Of a DNA stretch of 64,000 nt, positions 8,699 through 17,501 are shown piece after piece. The notes under the pieces were generated by a model. The model had not been told where the DNA came from. It saw only the letters and a list, made by a program, of their open reading frames with translations, and made no database searches. The translations under genes were made by a program, and so were the position numbers. Position 1 is the stretch's first letter. The number at the start of each line of letters is the position of its first letter. Origin of the DNA: Caulobacter sp. FWC26 (GTDB lineage Bacteria > Pseudomonadota > Alphaproteobacteria > Caulobacterales > Caulobacteraceae); NCBI RefSeq assembly GCF_002742645.2, contig NZ_CP033875.1, forward strand, positions 2,148,001 through 2,212,000. The letters are read 5' to 3'.

Positions 8699-10357
8699 TC
8701 AGGGGATCGCGCGTGTCGGCGTCTGGAGGGTGAAGACGCATGTCAGGCCCTCAGGCGCATAGTCGAAGGTGGCGGTACCGGCCAGATCGCCGCGCAGGCT
8801 TGAGGTGATAAGTCGCGATCCAAATCCCTTCCGCACAGGCGGGTGGGTGTGCGGTCCGCCGCGCTCTTGCCAGGTCAAGGTCAGCCGCGAGCGCCCCTCG
8901 TGCGACCAGCAGATTTCGATTTTCCCCTCGTCGGTCGAGAGTGCGCCGTACTTGGAAGCGTTCGTCGCCAACTCGTGGAAAATCATGGCCAGCGCCACGG
9001 CCGCATTCGGCGCCAACGGGGTGGGCGGCCCATCGACGCTCACCTGCGTCGCGTACGGCTGTAGAGCCTCCAAGACCAGTTCGCCAAGATCGGCGCCCTC
9101 CCAACTGCGCCGGGTGAGGAGATCGTGGGCGCCCGCCAAGGCCATGATGCGCTCATTGAACTGCGCCAGGCCGTCCTCGCCGCCATCCTTGAGGCTGTGA
9201 CGGGCCAGCGACTGGACGACCACGAGCGTGTTCTTCACCCGATGGTTCAGCTCATTGATCATCAGTTGCTGCCGCTCTGCGGCCGCGCGGGCTTCATCGT
9301 CACGGCGGCGCAGAATATCCGCCGCCGCGCGGAGCGAGCCGCGGACCTCGGCGATCTCCTGCAGGTGCGATGGCGCGGGCGCCAGGGAGTGGCCCGCAGC
9401 GAGCGCCTCGGCCTCGTCGACGAGGCCACGCACGTCCCGCGAGATCGGGCGGGCGAACGCCAGGGCGGCCATCACGCCGAGCGCGATCATCAGAGCCGAG
9501 CCGAGCATCGCAGGACCCAGCGAGCCCAGGATAGTTCTGTTCAGTTCATCGCGCGGCACGCCTACGATGAAGGTCCAGCCATAGGTTGGCGATCGGCTGA
9601 AGGCGGAAAGGGTCTCTACGCCATCGAGCGTGTGGGTGTTGACCACCCCGTCCTGCGCGAGGGCCATAGCCTTGCGCATGTCCGGGCTCGCGTGACGACC
9701 TAGCATCTTGTCCTGATCGCGGGAGCGGGCCAGCAAGGCGGCGTCACGATCCACGATGCTCGCGGTCCAGGTGTCGGGGAGGCCTTGGCCGCTCACCAAC
9801 GCCTGGAAGACGGCCGGATGCTGCATGTAGCCCAGAACATAGATCCGCCCCTTCACCAGCACAGGGACGTTCACGCCGATGATCGGGCCGGCGTACGGGC
9901 GCGGGATCAGGTTGCTGACATTGGACTTGCCCGTCGTCATCTCGCGCCAGGTCGCGTCGGTGATCGGCGCACGCGGCGGTGGCGCGCCGGGCGGCATGCG
10001 CGTGTTTATCCACTGCCGGTCCTGGCTCATCAGCACGACCCAGCCGTCACGGCCTTCGACAGCTTCGCGGGCTTGCTTCTCGAAGGTGGCGAGGTCGCCT
10101 TGGGAGAGGGCGGGGGACACCGCCAAGCCTTGCAGAACGCTCTGGCCCTGACCGATCTGGCGGTCGGTGGCCAGGGACAGGGCGCGCGTCGTGGTGACCA
10201 GCTGGGTGGCGAAGCGGCGCTGCCCCTCGCTGTATTGCATGGCGACCAGGGCGCCCATCAACAGGATGGCGGGCGCGGCCAGCGTCAGCGCCATGAACAA
10301 GAGCCGACGCGTCACGGTGGAAGGCGCTTTTGTTGCGCGGTTGATGGTCACTTCCAC
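8699..10357 (-). CDS. HWE-family sensor histidine kinase with periplasmic sensor domain
   Basis: A 552-residue membrane sensor kinase. Helix 1 (about residues 18-40) and helix 2 (about 280-300) flank a ~240-residue extracytoplasmic domain that resembles a Cache-type fold by its length and aromatic pattern. A HAMP-like linker and coiled coil follow. The kinase core has His372 in ELNHRVKNTL, the N-box HELATNASKYGAL and the WQE triplet that mark the HWE family. HWE kinases often feed stand-alone receivers or general-stress pathways; no cognate regulator is adjacent. The start is GTG at 10357, with a second GTG two codons later. Confidence 0.9.
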   Translation of the reverse strand: MEVTINRATKAPSTVTRRLLFMALTLAAPAILLMGALVAMQYSEGQRRFATQLVTTTRALSLATDRQIGQGQSVLQGLAVSPALSQGDLATFEKQAREAVEGRDGWVVLMSQDRQWINTRMPPGAPPPRAPITDATWREMTTGKSNVSNLIPRPYAGPIIGVNVPVLVKGRIYVLGYMQHPAVFQALVSGQGLPDTWTASIVDRDAALLARSRDQDKMLGRHASPDMRKAMALAQDGVVNTHTLDGVETLSAFSRSPTYGWTFIVGVPRDELNRTILGSLGPAMLGSALMIALGVMAALAFARPISRDVRGLVDEAEALAAGHSLAPAPSHLQEIAEVRGSLRAAADILRRRDDEARAAAERQQLMINELNHRVKNTLVVVQSLARHSLKDGGEDGLAQFNERIMALAGAHDLLTRRSWEGADLGELVLEALQPYATQVSVDGPPTPLAPNAAVALAMIFHELATNASKYGALSTDEGKIEICWSHEGRSRLTLTWQERGGPHTHPPVRKGFGSRLITSSLRGDLAGTATFDYAPEGLTCVFTLQTPTRAIP

Positions 10358-10431
10358 TCCGTTCTAAGCCGGGGGGAAGCTGGCGGGGCAGGCGTTTGGC
10401 GTCAATAGGAGTCGGCCACGCCTGTGCGTGT

Positions 10432-10551
10432 TTAGCCCGCCACTACGGCCGGCGATCGGGCTGTATGGCTAGTCGGACGGCGCCCGTCGGCAAGCACCGA
10501 CAATGCGGCCAAGGATAGCAAGGTGCAGATCAGAATCAGACGGATGGCCAC
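10432..10551 (-). CDS. Small 39-residue protein with N-terminal hydrophobic helix
   Basis: A short ORF beginning GTG at 10551 with a GAGGAG ribosome site 6 bases upstream. It reads MAIRLILICTLLSLAALSVL, followed by a short Arg/Thr/Ser-rich tail. The N-terminus could be a membrane anchor or an uncleaved signal. It lies 64 bp downstream of ksgA on the same strand, so it could be the last gene of the lptF-ksgA series. The longer reading from an ATG at 10578 lacks a ribosome site. No family is recognised. Confidence 0.45.
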   Translation of the reverse strand: MAIRLILICTLLSLAALSVLADGRRPTSHTARSPAVVAG

Positions 10552-10615
10552 GGCGGTCTCCTCGGCTTGCCTGCCCATCAAGCGGCGCCGTGGATGAACC
10601 GGAGCTGAAGGGGTC

Positions 10616-11455
10616 TTAGGCGGTTGGGCTGTCCAGCACGGCCCCGGCCAAGGCGAGGAACCCCGCAAGATCGATCACCTCGGCGCGGGCGTCGGGGCTG
10701 ATACCAGCGCGCTCGCACAGCGCCGCGCCACCCAGCGCCTTCAGGCTGGAGCGGAGCATCTTGCGCCTCTGGCCGAAGGCGGCGGCGGTCACACGTTCCA
10801 GGGCCGCCACGACTTCGGCCAGCGGTGGATCGGCCTTGGGGACGAGTCGCACGACGGCCGAGGCCACCTTCGGCGGCGGCGTGAAGGCCTTGGCGGGGAG
10901 GTCCATGACGGTTCGGGCTTCGCAAAGTGTCTGGGCGATCACCGCCAGGCGTCCATAGGCGTCGTCATCGGGCTGCGCCACGATGCGATCAGCGACTTCC
11001 TTCTGGAACATCAGGGTCATCGACAAGGGGCGGAACGGCCCCGTGAGCCAGTTGATCAGCAACTGGGTGCCGACATTGTAAGGCAGGTTCGACACCACGT
11101 GCGCCGGTCCGCCTGCAGCCAGCGCCGCATCAACTTTCAGGGCGTCGCCTTCGACAAGCTGAAGACGCCCGTCGGCCACGTCGGCGACCTCGGCCAGGAG
11201 CGGCAGGAAGCGGCTGTCCTTCTCGATCGCGACCACCCTCGCGCCGGTTTCGAGCAGGGCGCGCGTCAGGCCGCCGGGGCCAGGACCAACCTCGACCACG
11301 GTATCGCCCTCGTTGACCTGAGCCAGTCGCGCGATCTTGCGCGTAACGTTGAGGTCCAGCAGGAAGTGCTGGCCGAAGCTCTTGCGCGCCATCAGGTCGT
11401 GGCGTTCGAGGGCCTCGCGCAAGGGCGGCAGATCGGCCAGGCTCATGGTCTTCAC
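10616..11455 (-). CDS. rsmA: 16S rRNA (adenine(1518)-N6/adenine(1519)-N6)-dimethyltransferase
   Basis: A 279-residue SAM-dependent methylase (KsgA) that dimethylates two adenines near the 3' end of 16S rRNA during 30S maturation. Motifs are KSFGQHFLLD at the start, the SAM loop GPGPGGLTRALL, the acidic EKD that binds ribose, and the catalytic NLPYN. It begins with GTG at 11455, six bases after the pdxA stop, and an in-frame ATG three codons later is an alternative. The pdxA-ksgA neighbourhood is widely conserved in proteobacteria. Confidence 0.95.
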   Translation of the reverse strand: MKTMSLADLPPLREALERHDLMARKSFGQHFLLDLNVTRKIARLAQVNEGDTVVEVGPGPGGLTRALLETGARVVAIEKDSRFLPLLAEVADVADGRLQLVEGDALKVDAALAAGGPAHVVSNLPYNVGTQLLINWLTGPFRPLSMTLMFQKEVADRIVAQPDDDAYGRLAVIAQTLCEARTVMDLPAKAFTPPPKVASAVVRLVPKADPPLAEVVAALERVTAAAFGQRRKMLRSSLKALGGAALCERAGISPDARAEVIDLAGFLALAGAVLDSPTA

Positions 11456-11460
11456 GTCTC

Positions 11461-12462
11461 TCAGGCGCCGCGACGGGCGGCGATATCGGCCGCCAGCCTG
11501 ATGGCGGCGATCAGGCTATCGGGACGCGCGATCCCGCGTCCAGCGATGTCGAAGCCGGTGCCGTGATCGGGCGAGGTCCGAACGATCGGCAGCCCCAGCG
11601 TGATGTTCACGCCGCCCCAGAAGTCCAGCATCTTCACAGGGATCAGGGCCTGGTCATGATACATGCAGAGCACGCCGTCGAAGCGCGCGCGCGCTTCGGG
11701 ATGGAACAGGGTGTCGGCCGGCGCCGGGCCGTAGGCGTCGACTCCCAAGTCGACCAAGGCGCGCACGGCGGGGCCGATGACCTCGATCTCCTCGCGGCCC
11801 AGGGCCCCGCTTTCGCCGGCGTGCGGATTGAGCGCGGCGACGGCCAGACGCGGCTTGGCGACGCCAAAGTCGCGGCGAAGCGCCTGGGCGGTGACGAGAC
11901 CGCTGTTAACGATGCTCTGCAGGCTCAGAGCCGCTGGAACCTGGCTCAGAGCGGTGTGGATCGTGACAAGCGTCGCCCGCAGGTCGCCCGCCGCCAGCAT
12001 CATCACGGGCCCACGCGCGCCGTCCATGCTGGCTGCCGCCGTCAGCTCGGCCAGGAACTCGGTATGACCGGGAAAGGCGAAGCCGGCTTCGTAGAGCGGA
12101 GCCTTGGCGATCGGCGCCGTGACGAGGCCGCTGACCGCGCCGGACAGAGCCAAGCCGACCCCGGTTTCGATCCAGCGGATGATCTGAGGCGCGTGGGCGG
12201 GGGAGGGGCGTCCGGAAACGACCGGCGACAGCAGGGGGATGTCAAGGACGGGCAAGGCGTCCGCGAACACCCCCGGAGCGTCCTGGGGGCCTGTCACGGC
12301 GCGCACCTTCACCTCTCCGCCGGCGGAGCCGAGAAGCTGAGCGTCGCCGATGACCACGAAGGCGGGGCCTTCGTGGCGGAGCGCCCGCCAGGCCTTGGCG
12401 ATGATCTCCGCGCCGACGCCGGCCGGATCGCCGGCGCTGATGGCGAGCGGTCGTTGCGTCAC
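11461..12462 (-). CDS. pdxA: 4-hydroxythreonine-4-phosphate dehydrogenase
   Basis: A 333-residue metal- and NAD-dependent enzyme of the DXP-dependent vitamin B6 pathway. It has the N-terminal SAGDPAGVGAE motif, GHTEFLAEL with a metal-ligand His, YHDQALIPVK with the second His, and the C-terminal SPDHGTGFDIAGRG. The GTG start at 12462 overlaps the surA stop (GTGA), so translation is probably coupled to the periplasmic chaperone gene, an arrangement also seen in enterobacteria. Confidence 0.96.
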   Translation of the reverse strand: MTQRPLAISAGDPAGVGAEIIAKAWRALRHEGPAFVVIGDAQLLGSAGGEVKVRAVTGPQDAPGVFADALPVLDIPLLSPVVSGRPSPAHAPQIIRWIETGVGLALSGAVSGLVTAPIAKAPLYEAGFAFPGHTEFLAELTAAASMDGARGPVMMLAAGDLRATLVTIHTALSQVPAALSLQSIVNSGLVTAQALRRDFGVAKPRLAVAALNPHAGESGALGREEIEVIGPAVRALVDLGVDAYGPAPADTLFHPEARARFDGVLCMYHDQALIPVKMLDFWGGVNITLGLPIVRTSPDHGTGFDIAGRGIARPDSLIAAIRLAADIAARRGA

Positions 12463-13799
12463 CGGGTTTCGATGGTCGCCTGGTTGCGCAGATCGCGTAG
12501 ATAGCGCTTGGCGATCAGGGCCAGTTGCTGGCCGCGCAGGCGGTTCTCGATCTGGTCATGGGTCGGAGCGTTGGCGCCGCCCTGACGCTTGCCGCAGACG
12601 GCGATCAGATGGAAACCGGCGTCCGTGCGGATCGGGTCGGAGACTTGGCCGACCTCAAGCTTGTTGGCCGCTTCCTGGAACGCCGGGGCGAGATCGGTAA
12701 TTTCGGCTTCGCCAAGGTCGCCGGCCACAAGGCCGTCGATCTTGGCGGCCGTGGCTTCCAGCGTCTGGCAGCTGGTGATCTTGGGCTTGAGGTCCGCAAG
12801 CGTCTTGGTCGCGGCGTCGATTTGGGCCTGGCTCGCGTCGGCCGCCAGCGGCGCGGCCACCTGCTTGAGATCGACGATCGCCGTCTTGGAGCCGGCCCGC
12901 TTGTCCCGCAGGTAGATGATATAGACGCCGTCCCGGACCTGGATCGGTCGCGAGAGCTGGCCGGGGCGCAGCTGCTCAAGGGCGGCGTCGACTTCGGGGG
13001 GCATCTCGCCCTGGCTGACCCAGCCGACCTCGCCGCCGTTGGCGGCGGTGGCCGAACCCGAGAACTGGCGGGCGACGGCCGCGAATGGCGCGCCTTGCTG
13101 CATCTGGGTGATCAACTGGGCGGCGCCGTTCTGGGCCACTTCCATCCCGCCGACGCGGGCCGCGTCGAGGAAGACTTCGCTGATCTGGTACTGCGGCTTG
13201 GCGGCGGCGTCGGCCAGACGGCGCTGGTAGGCCTTGATCTGGTCTTCGCCGATCCGAAGACGCGAACCGTAGCGACCCTGGATCCAGGACTGCCAGCTGG
13301 ACTCGGCGCGCAACTGCGCGCGCCAGGTCTCAAGGCCGATCCCCTGCGCGACCAACTGCTGCTTCAGTTGGTCAGCGCTGACCCGGTTGGCCTGGGCGAT
13401 TTCGCCGATCTGCTCCTCGACCTCCTTGTCGGTCGAAATGATGGTGATCTTCTGCTGCTTCTCGACGCGCTTGAGCTCTTGCATCTGCAGGCGCTCGTCG
13501 ATCAGGGAGCGCAGGGCCTCCTGTTCGATCTGCGGCAGGTTTTCCTGAGTCGGTTGCATGCCGGAGGTCGCCATCAGCAGGCGCATCCGTTGCATCAGGT
13601 CGTAGCTGGAGATGATGTCGTCGTTGACGACCGCCGCCACGCTTTCGGACAACGGCTGTGGGCCAGCCGGCCGCTCCGCCGGCGGCGCGGCGACCTGGGG
13701 GGGCTGGGCCATCGCGGCCGAGCCGAGGCTCGCCACGGTCAGGGCCAGAATGGACGCGGCCCCGGCCGCGAAAGTCGTCACGCTACGCGCAGACCGCAT
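12459..13799 (-). CDS. surA: Periplasmic SurA-type peptidyl-prolyl isomerase/chaperone
   Basis: A 446-residue exported chaperone that helps outer-membrane beta-barrels fold. It has a signal peptide (about residues 1-31, ending SAAMA), a SurA N-terminal helical domain with the VVNDDIISSYDLMQR motif, and a parvulin domain around residues 200-300 (GGEVGWVSQGEMP). A C-terminal segment (LEVGQVSDPIRTDAGFHLI) looks like a second, degenerate rotamase domain. The ribosome site AGAGGAA precedes the ATG. It follows lptD, its likely client, and overlaps pdxA. Confidence 0.93.
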   Translation of the reverse strand: MRSARSVTTFAAGAASILALTVASLGSAAMAQPPQVAAPPAERPAGPQPLSESVAAVVNDDIISSYDLMQRMRLLMATSGMQPTQENLPQIEQEALRSLIDERLQMQELKRVEKQQKITIISTDKEVEEQIGEIAQANRVSADQLKQQLVAQGIGLETWRAQLRAESSWQSWIQGRYGSRLRIGEDQIKAYQRRLADAAAKPQYQISEVFLDAARVGGMEVAQNGAAQLITQMQQGAPFAAVARQFSGSATAANGGEVGWVSQGEMPPEVDAALEQLRPGQLSRPIQVRDGVYIIYLRDKRAGSKTAIVDLKQVAAPLAADASQAQIDAATKTLADLKPKITSCQTLEATAAKIDGLVAGDLGEAEITDLAPAFQEAANKLEVGQVSDPIRTDAGFHLIAVCGKRQGGANAPTHDQIENRLRGQQLALIAKRYLRDLRNQATIETR

Positions 13800-13922
13800 G
13801 GATAGTGTCGTTCCTCTAGGCCCAGCCGCTCCGTTCGGAGCGCGGTCGATTATTACGATTTCGGAGTCGGCGGTCGCCCTACCGGCGTTTCCTTTCGGCC
13901 GTCGCCCCCGATAGACGCGCCT

Positions 13923-13958
13923 GTCTGGCCTGCGGGCCCGCCCGCACGCCCCCCAGAC
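13923..13958 (-). terminator. Intercistronic hairpin between lptD and surA
   Basis: Positions 13923-13928 pair with 13953-13958, and an inner 5-bp stem (13932-13936 with 13941-13945) stacks inside. There is no U-run. It may partly terminate or stabilise the lptD message upstream of surA. Confidence 0.35.
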
Positions 13959-13966
13959 GTGGTCAG

Positions 13967-16375
13967 TTACTTGCTGCTGTACCCTGTATCACCCAATGTG
14001 GCGAGCGTTAGGCGGAAGACGATCGTTCGATCGGGCTGCAGCCGCAGGCCGCTGGCCGTCGAGGCGTAACGGTCTTCCTGTTGGTAGATGACATCGATCC
14101 GAATGCAGTCGTCCTGGTAGGCCAAGCCGAGGTCGCGGCGACGCCAGACATCCTGCACCATGTCGCGCTGGCCAAAGGCGGTCAGCGAGAAGCGTTGCGT
14201 CAGTTTCAGCTCGCCACGCGCTTCGAAGTTCTCTTGGCGATTGCCGTTGGCGTCCAGTTCGTCCTTCAGGTAGCGGACCGACCCGCTGCCGCGCTTGGTG
14301 AAGGCGTCGACCCCCGTCTCGATGCGGTGAATCTCTTGCGTCTTGGAGTCGAGGCGCGTGCGGACGAACGCGTTGATCCCGCGAACCGGAGTGACGGTCG
14401 CCGCCACGATCCAGTCGGACGACTTGCTCTGCAGACCGGTGCGGGTCGGCAGAAGCGGATCGAACTCGGACCGGAAGCTGCGGCCGACCAGAATGCTGCC
14501 GCCGCGGCCATCCGGTCGCGCAAAGGTCGCGCGGCCGCCGACGTTCAGGCGCTGGCCGCCTTCATAGAGGTCGAAGCCCGGCGACTTGTTAGCCTGGAAC
14601 AGGTTGGTTTCGTCAAACTCCAGCGTGGCGCTGTCTTCATTGTAGAGGTAGCGCCGGGTTCCATCTCGCGCCACGACGACCGGCACGCGCGAGCTGTCCG
14701 AGCCCACCGCCACCTGGGCTAGAGGTTCGAGCACCACGCTGCCGCCCTTCGCCAGCGGCTTGTAGAAGGGCAGGCTGAAGTCCACGCCGCCGACGCCAAG
14801 CGCCCGCGTGTAGGTTTCCTTGGTGTCGTCGCCCAGCGCCCGCGCGGCGGGCGTGACATAGGTCTTGATCGCATAGGCGTCGCCGCGCGCTTGCGCGAAC
14901 GGCGAGACCTTCAGGCCGGGCCCCACGATGGTGCTGCTGCGCCAGTCGGCCTTGACGCTGGCCCGGCTGGAGTCAACGCCGTTCTGGCCCTTGTAGGCGC
15001 CCAGGAAGTAAGGCGCTTCGCCGAACTGGGACTCCGAGCGGTTGAGCATCACGCCGGAGCCTTGCAGGCGCAGGCGTCCGCCCAGAACCGGACTTTGCGG
15101 CTCCCACCGGGCCTCGACCAACGGCCCGATCAGCGGGAACGCGCCGCTGTTTTCGAAGGCGTTCGCCGCGTTCGTGGCGGCGTTGATGCCGACGACGCGC
15201 AGGCCTTGCACGGAGACCGCCGACACCGACAGCCATGAGCGCTGCGCCTGGCGGGTGGCGTAGAGTTGCGAGACCAGACGATGGTCGTCGCTCGTGAACA
15301 GCCCGCGCTGCTGATAGACGTCGTTGACCTTGTACTTGTCGAACAGCAGGGCGTCCGAAACACGCTCGGCCGAGAAGCCCCACTTCCAGTGCCGGTCGAT
15401 GTCGAACTTGCCGCTGGCGAGGATGTAGCTGCGGAGCGTTTCTTCGCCGAAGCGGTCGCCCTTGATGTCGAATTCCTTGTCGTACGTGAAGCCGCCACGC
15501 GCCTCGAGCATCCCGGAATAGAAGCGCTTGCGATAGTTCACGTTCAGGAACGGATTGACGTGACTGTTGATCTGCGGCGCGACGATGACGTCCGACGACG
15601 GCGAGATCACGTAATAGTAGGGCTGATTATACGAGACGCCGCGGCCCTTGGAGAAGTCGAGCTTGGGCGCCAGGAAGCCCGAGCTGCGCTTGGCCTGCGG
15701 ATCAGGGTGCCAGAACAGCGGCAGGTAGAGCACCGGCGCGCCCCACATCCGGATCACCGCATTCTTGTAGTAGATGAGCTGCTTGGGCTTATCCTGCACG
15801 ATCTTGTCGGCCGAGACCGACCAAGTCGGCGTCGGCTTTTCGGCGCAGACTTCACAGGGGGTGTAGATCGCCCTGTTCAGCTCCTGAATGTTCTCGTTGC
15901 GACGCACGGCGCTCGCCGCAGCGATCTTCATGTTCTGCTCGAGCCTGGCCGAGAAGTTGCGGGCGAAGCCCGCCTTCATGTCGCGGTCCAGCTCAAGATG
16001 GTCGGCGAACTCCGCAGTGCCGTCCGGATTGATCAGCTGCACGTGCCCATCAGCCGTGATCGCGCCGGTCTTGCTGTTGTAGACCACTTTGTCGGCGCGC
16101 AGCGTGCGGCCTTGGTACCGCGCTTCCACCGAGCCCTCGGCGGTCATGATCTGGTTCTGGTCGTCCCGGATCAGCAGGTCGGATTCAAGGTAGTAACCGT
16201 CATCGCCCAGGCCGTCGGCCGGGGGCGCCTTCACAAGCGGCGCTTGCGGGATGGTCGCGAGACTTTGTTGGTCCTGTGCGTGGGCCGCGCCCGCGCAGGC
16301 CAGCGCCAGCCACGCCGCGCCGGTCATCAGCAGCGCGCGGCACACGGACGGGACGCTGGAACGCGTTTCAGACAT
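13967..16375 (-). CDS. lptD: LPS-assembly outer-membrane protein LptD (OstA/Imp)
   Basis: An 802-residue outer-membrane barrel that inserts lipopolysaccharide into the outer leaflet. The start at 16375 gives a signal peptide (helix LLMTGAAWLALACAGAAHAQ) and has an AGGG site upstream. The longer reading overlaps lptG and lacks a signal. An OstA/jellyroll domain occupies about residues 60-190 (ATAEGSVEARYQG-like repeats), followed by the barrel. A CEVC pair lies near residue 195 and one Cys (DDCIRIDV) near the C-terminus, consistent with a disulfide linking plug and barrel as in E. coli LptD. LptF and LptG, encoded upstream, supply the inner-membrane part of the same bridge. Confidence 0.95.
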   Translation of the reverse strand: MSETRSSVPSVCRALLMTGAAWLALACAGAAHAQDQQSLATIPQAPLVKAPPADGLGDDGYYLESDLLIRDDQNQIMTAEGSVEARYQGRTLRADKVVYNSKTGAITADGHVQLINPDGTAEFADHLELDRDMKAGFARNFSARLEQNMKIAAASAVRRNENIQELNRAIYTPCEVCAEKPTPTWSVSADKIVQDKPKQLIYYKNAVIRMWGAPVLYLPLFWHPDPQAKRSSGFLAPKLDFSKGRGVSYNQPYYYVISPSSDVIVAPQINSHVNPFLNVNYRKRFYSGMLEARGGFTYDKEFDIKGDRFGEETLRSYILASGKFDIDRHWKWGFSAERVSDALLFDKYKVNDVYQQRGLFTSDDHRLVSQLYATRQAQRSWLSVSAVSVQGLRVVGINAATNAANAFENSGAFPLIGPLVEARWEPQSPVLGGRLRLQGSGVMLNRSESQFGEAPYFLGAYKGQNGVDSSRASVKADWRSSTIVGPGLKVSPFAQARGDAYAIKTYVTPAARALGDDTKETYTRALGVGGVDFSLPFYKPLAKGGSVVLEPLAQVAVGSDSSRVPVVVARDGTRRYLYNEDSATLEFDETNLFQANKSPGFDLYEGGQRLNVGGRATFARPDGRGGSILVGRSFRSEFDPLLPTRTGLQSKSSDWIVAATVTPVRGINAFVRTRLDSKTQEIHRIETGVDAFTKRGSGSVRYLKDELDANGNRQENFEARGELKLTQRFSLTAFGQRDMVQDVWRRRDLGLAYQDDCIRIDVIYQQEDRYASTASGLRLQPDRTIVFRLTLATLGDTGYSSK

Positions 16376-16397
16376 GGACGACCCTGGAAACAATGAC

Positions 16398-17501
16398 TCA
16401 CCCATCTTCCGTATAGCAAAGCAAAGTGAAGCCCACCAAAAGCGCGACGGTCGGCGGGGTCCAGGCGGCGATGAACGGGGCCAGAACGTCGGCCTTGCCC
16501 AATGTGCTGCACAGCTCGTTGAAGAAAAAGAACCCAAAGCCCAGCGCGACGCCTGAGCCGGCCAGCATGGCCAGGCCGCCCAGGCGCATCAGGCGCAGCG
16601 AGAAGGCGGCCGCCAGCACCGACATGGCCGCGAACAGAAGCGGCGTGGCCATGTCCTGTTGCAGGCGCAGCTTGAAGGGCGCGGCCGAGAAGCCTGCGTC
16701 CTCGGTTCGCTTGATCGTGGCCGGAAGCCGCCAAAGCGCCACCGCCTGAGGCGAGTTGAAACGTTCCGACGCGGTGCGGTCGTCCAGGTTCGACGGGATG
16801 GACAGGCTGTCCGAGCGAATGGCGCCGGCCCCCGGCGTCGCCTCGCGCACGCCGCTCAGGCGCCAGAAGCCGGGCTCCAGCCGCGCCTCGTTGGCCTCGA
16901 TCCGGCGCGTGAAGTCCATGACGCCCTTGGCGTTCAGCGTGTAGACGAACAGCGACACCCCGCGAAGGCGCACTGAGCCGTCGATGACGTCACGGGCGCG
17001 GGCGCGGATGACGATCTGAGTCTTGTCGTCGCCCTGACGAAGCCACGTGCCCTTCGGCGTCTCTTTCAGGTAGCCGTTCATGGTGCGGTCGCGCTCGGTC
17101 TCGAACTTGGCGGTCATCGCCGTGGTGAGCGGGTTCAGCAGCGTGATGGTCAGAAGGCCGATGACGAACGACGCGGCGGCGGCGGGCATGATGAAGCGCC
17201 ATGCCGAGATGCCAGCCGCCCGCATCGCGATCAGTTCGCTGCGTCGGTTCAGTTCGACAAACGCCCACATGGTGCCGAACAGAAAGACGAACGGCGCCAG
17301 GACCAGGATCGTCGCCGGGGCCTGGAGGAGGGTGAGGTAGAGCAGGCGCAGGAAGCTCGCGTCGGCCCGGGTGCCGACATTCCGCGCGATGTCGACGAAG
17401 GCGATCAGCATCACCATCGCGCCCAGGACCGCCAGGGCGGCGACCAGCGCGCCCATCGTGCGCCTCAGCACGTACCGCTCCACCATGCCCATCGTCAGCA
17501 T
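16398..17501 (-). CDS. lptG: LPS export permease LptG
   Basis: A 367-residue inner-membrane subunit of the LptB2FG extractor. It has the YjgP/YjgQ pattern: helices near residues 15-40, 60-85 and 95-120, a periplasmic beta-jellyroll (about 150-270), and three more C-terminal helices. I place the start at 17501, where ATG overlaps the lptF stop (ATGA). The frame extends 32 codons upstream but those lie inside lptF. The C-terminal GVALGFGFFFFNELCSTLG motif is typical of the family. Confidence 0.93.
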   Translation of the reverse strand: MLTMGMVERYVLRRTMGALVAALAVLGAMVMLIAFVDIARNVGTRADASFLRLLYLTLLQAPATILVLAPFVFLFGTMWAFVELNRRSELIAMRAAGISAWRFIMPAAAASFVIGLLTITLLNPLTTAMTAKFETERDRTMNGYLKETPKGTWLRQGDDKTQIVIRARARDVIDGSVRLRGVSLFVYTLNAKGVMDFTRRIEANEARLEPGFWRLSGVREATPGAGAIRSDSLSIPSNLDDRTASERFNSPQAVALWRLPATIKRTEDAGFSAAPFKLRLQQDMATPLLFAAMSVLAAAFSLRLMRLGGLAMLAGSGVALGFGFFFFNELCSTLGKADVLAPFIAAWTPPTVALLVGFTLLCYTEDG

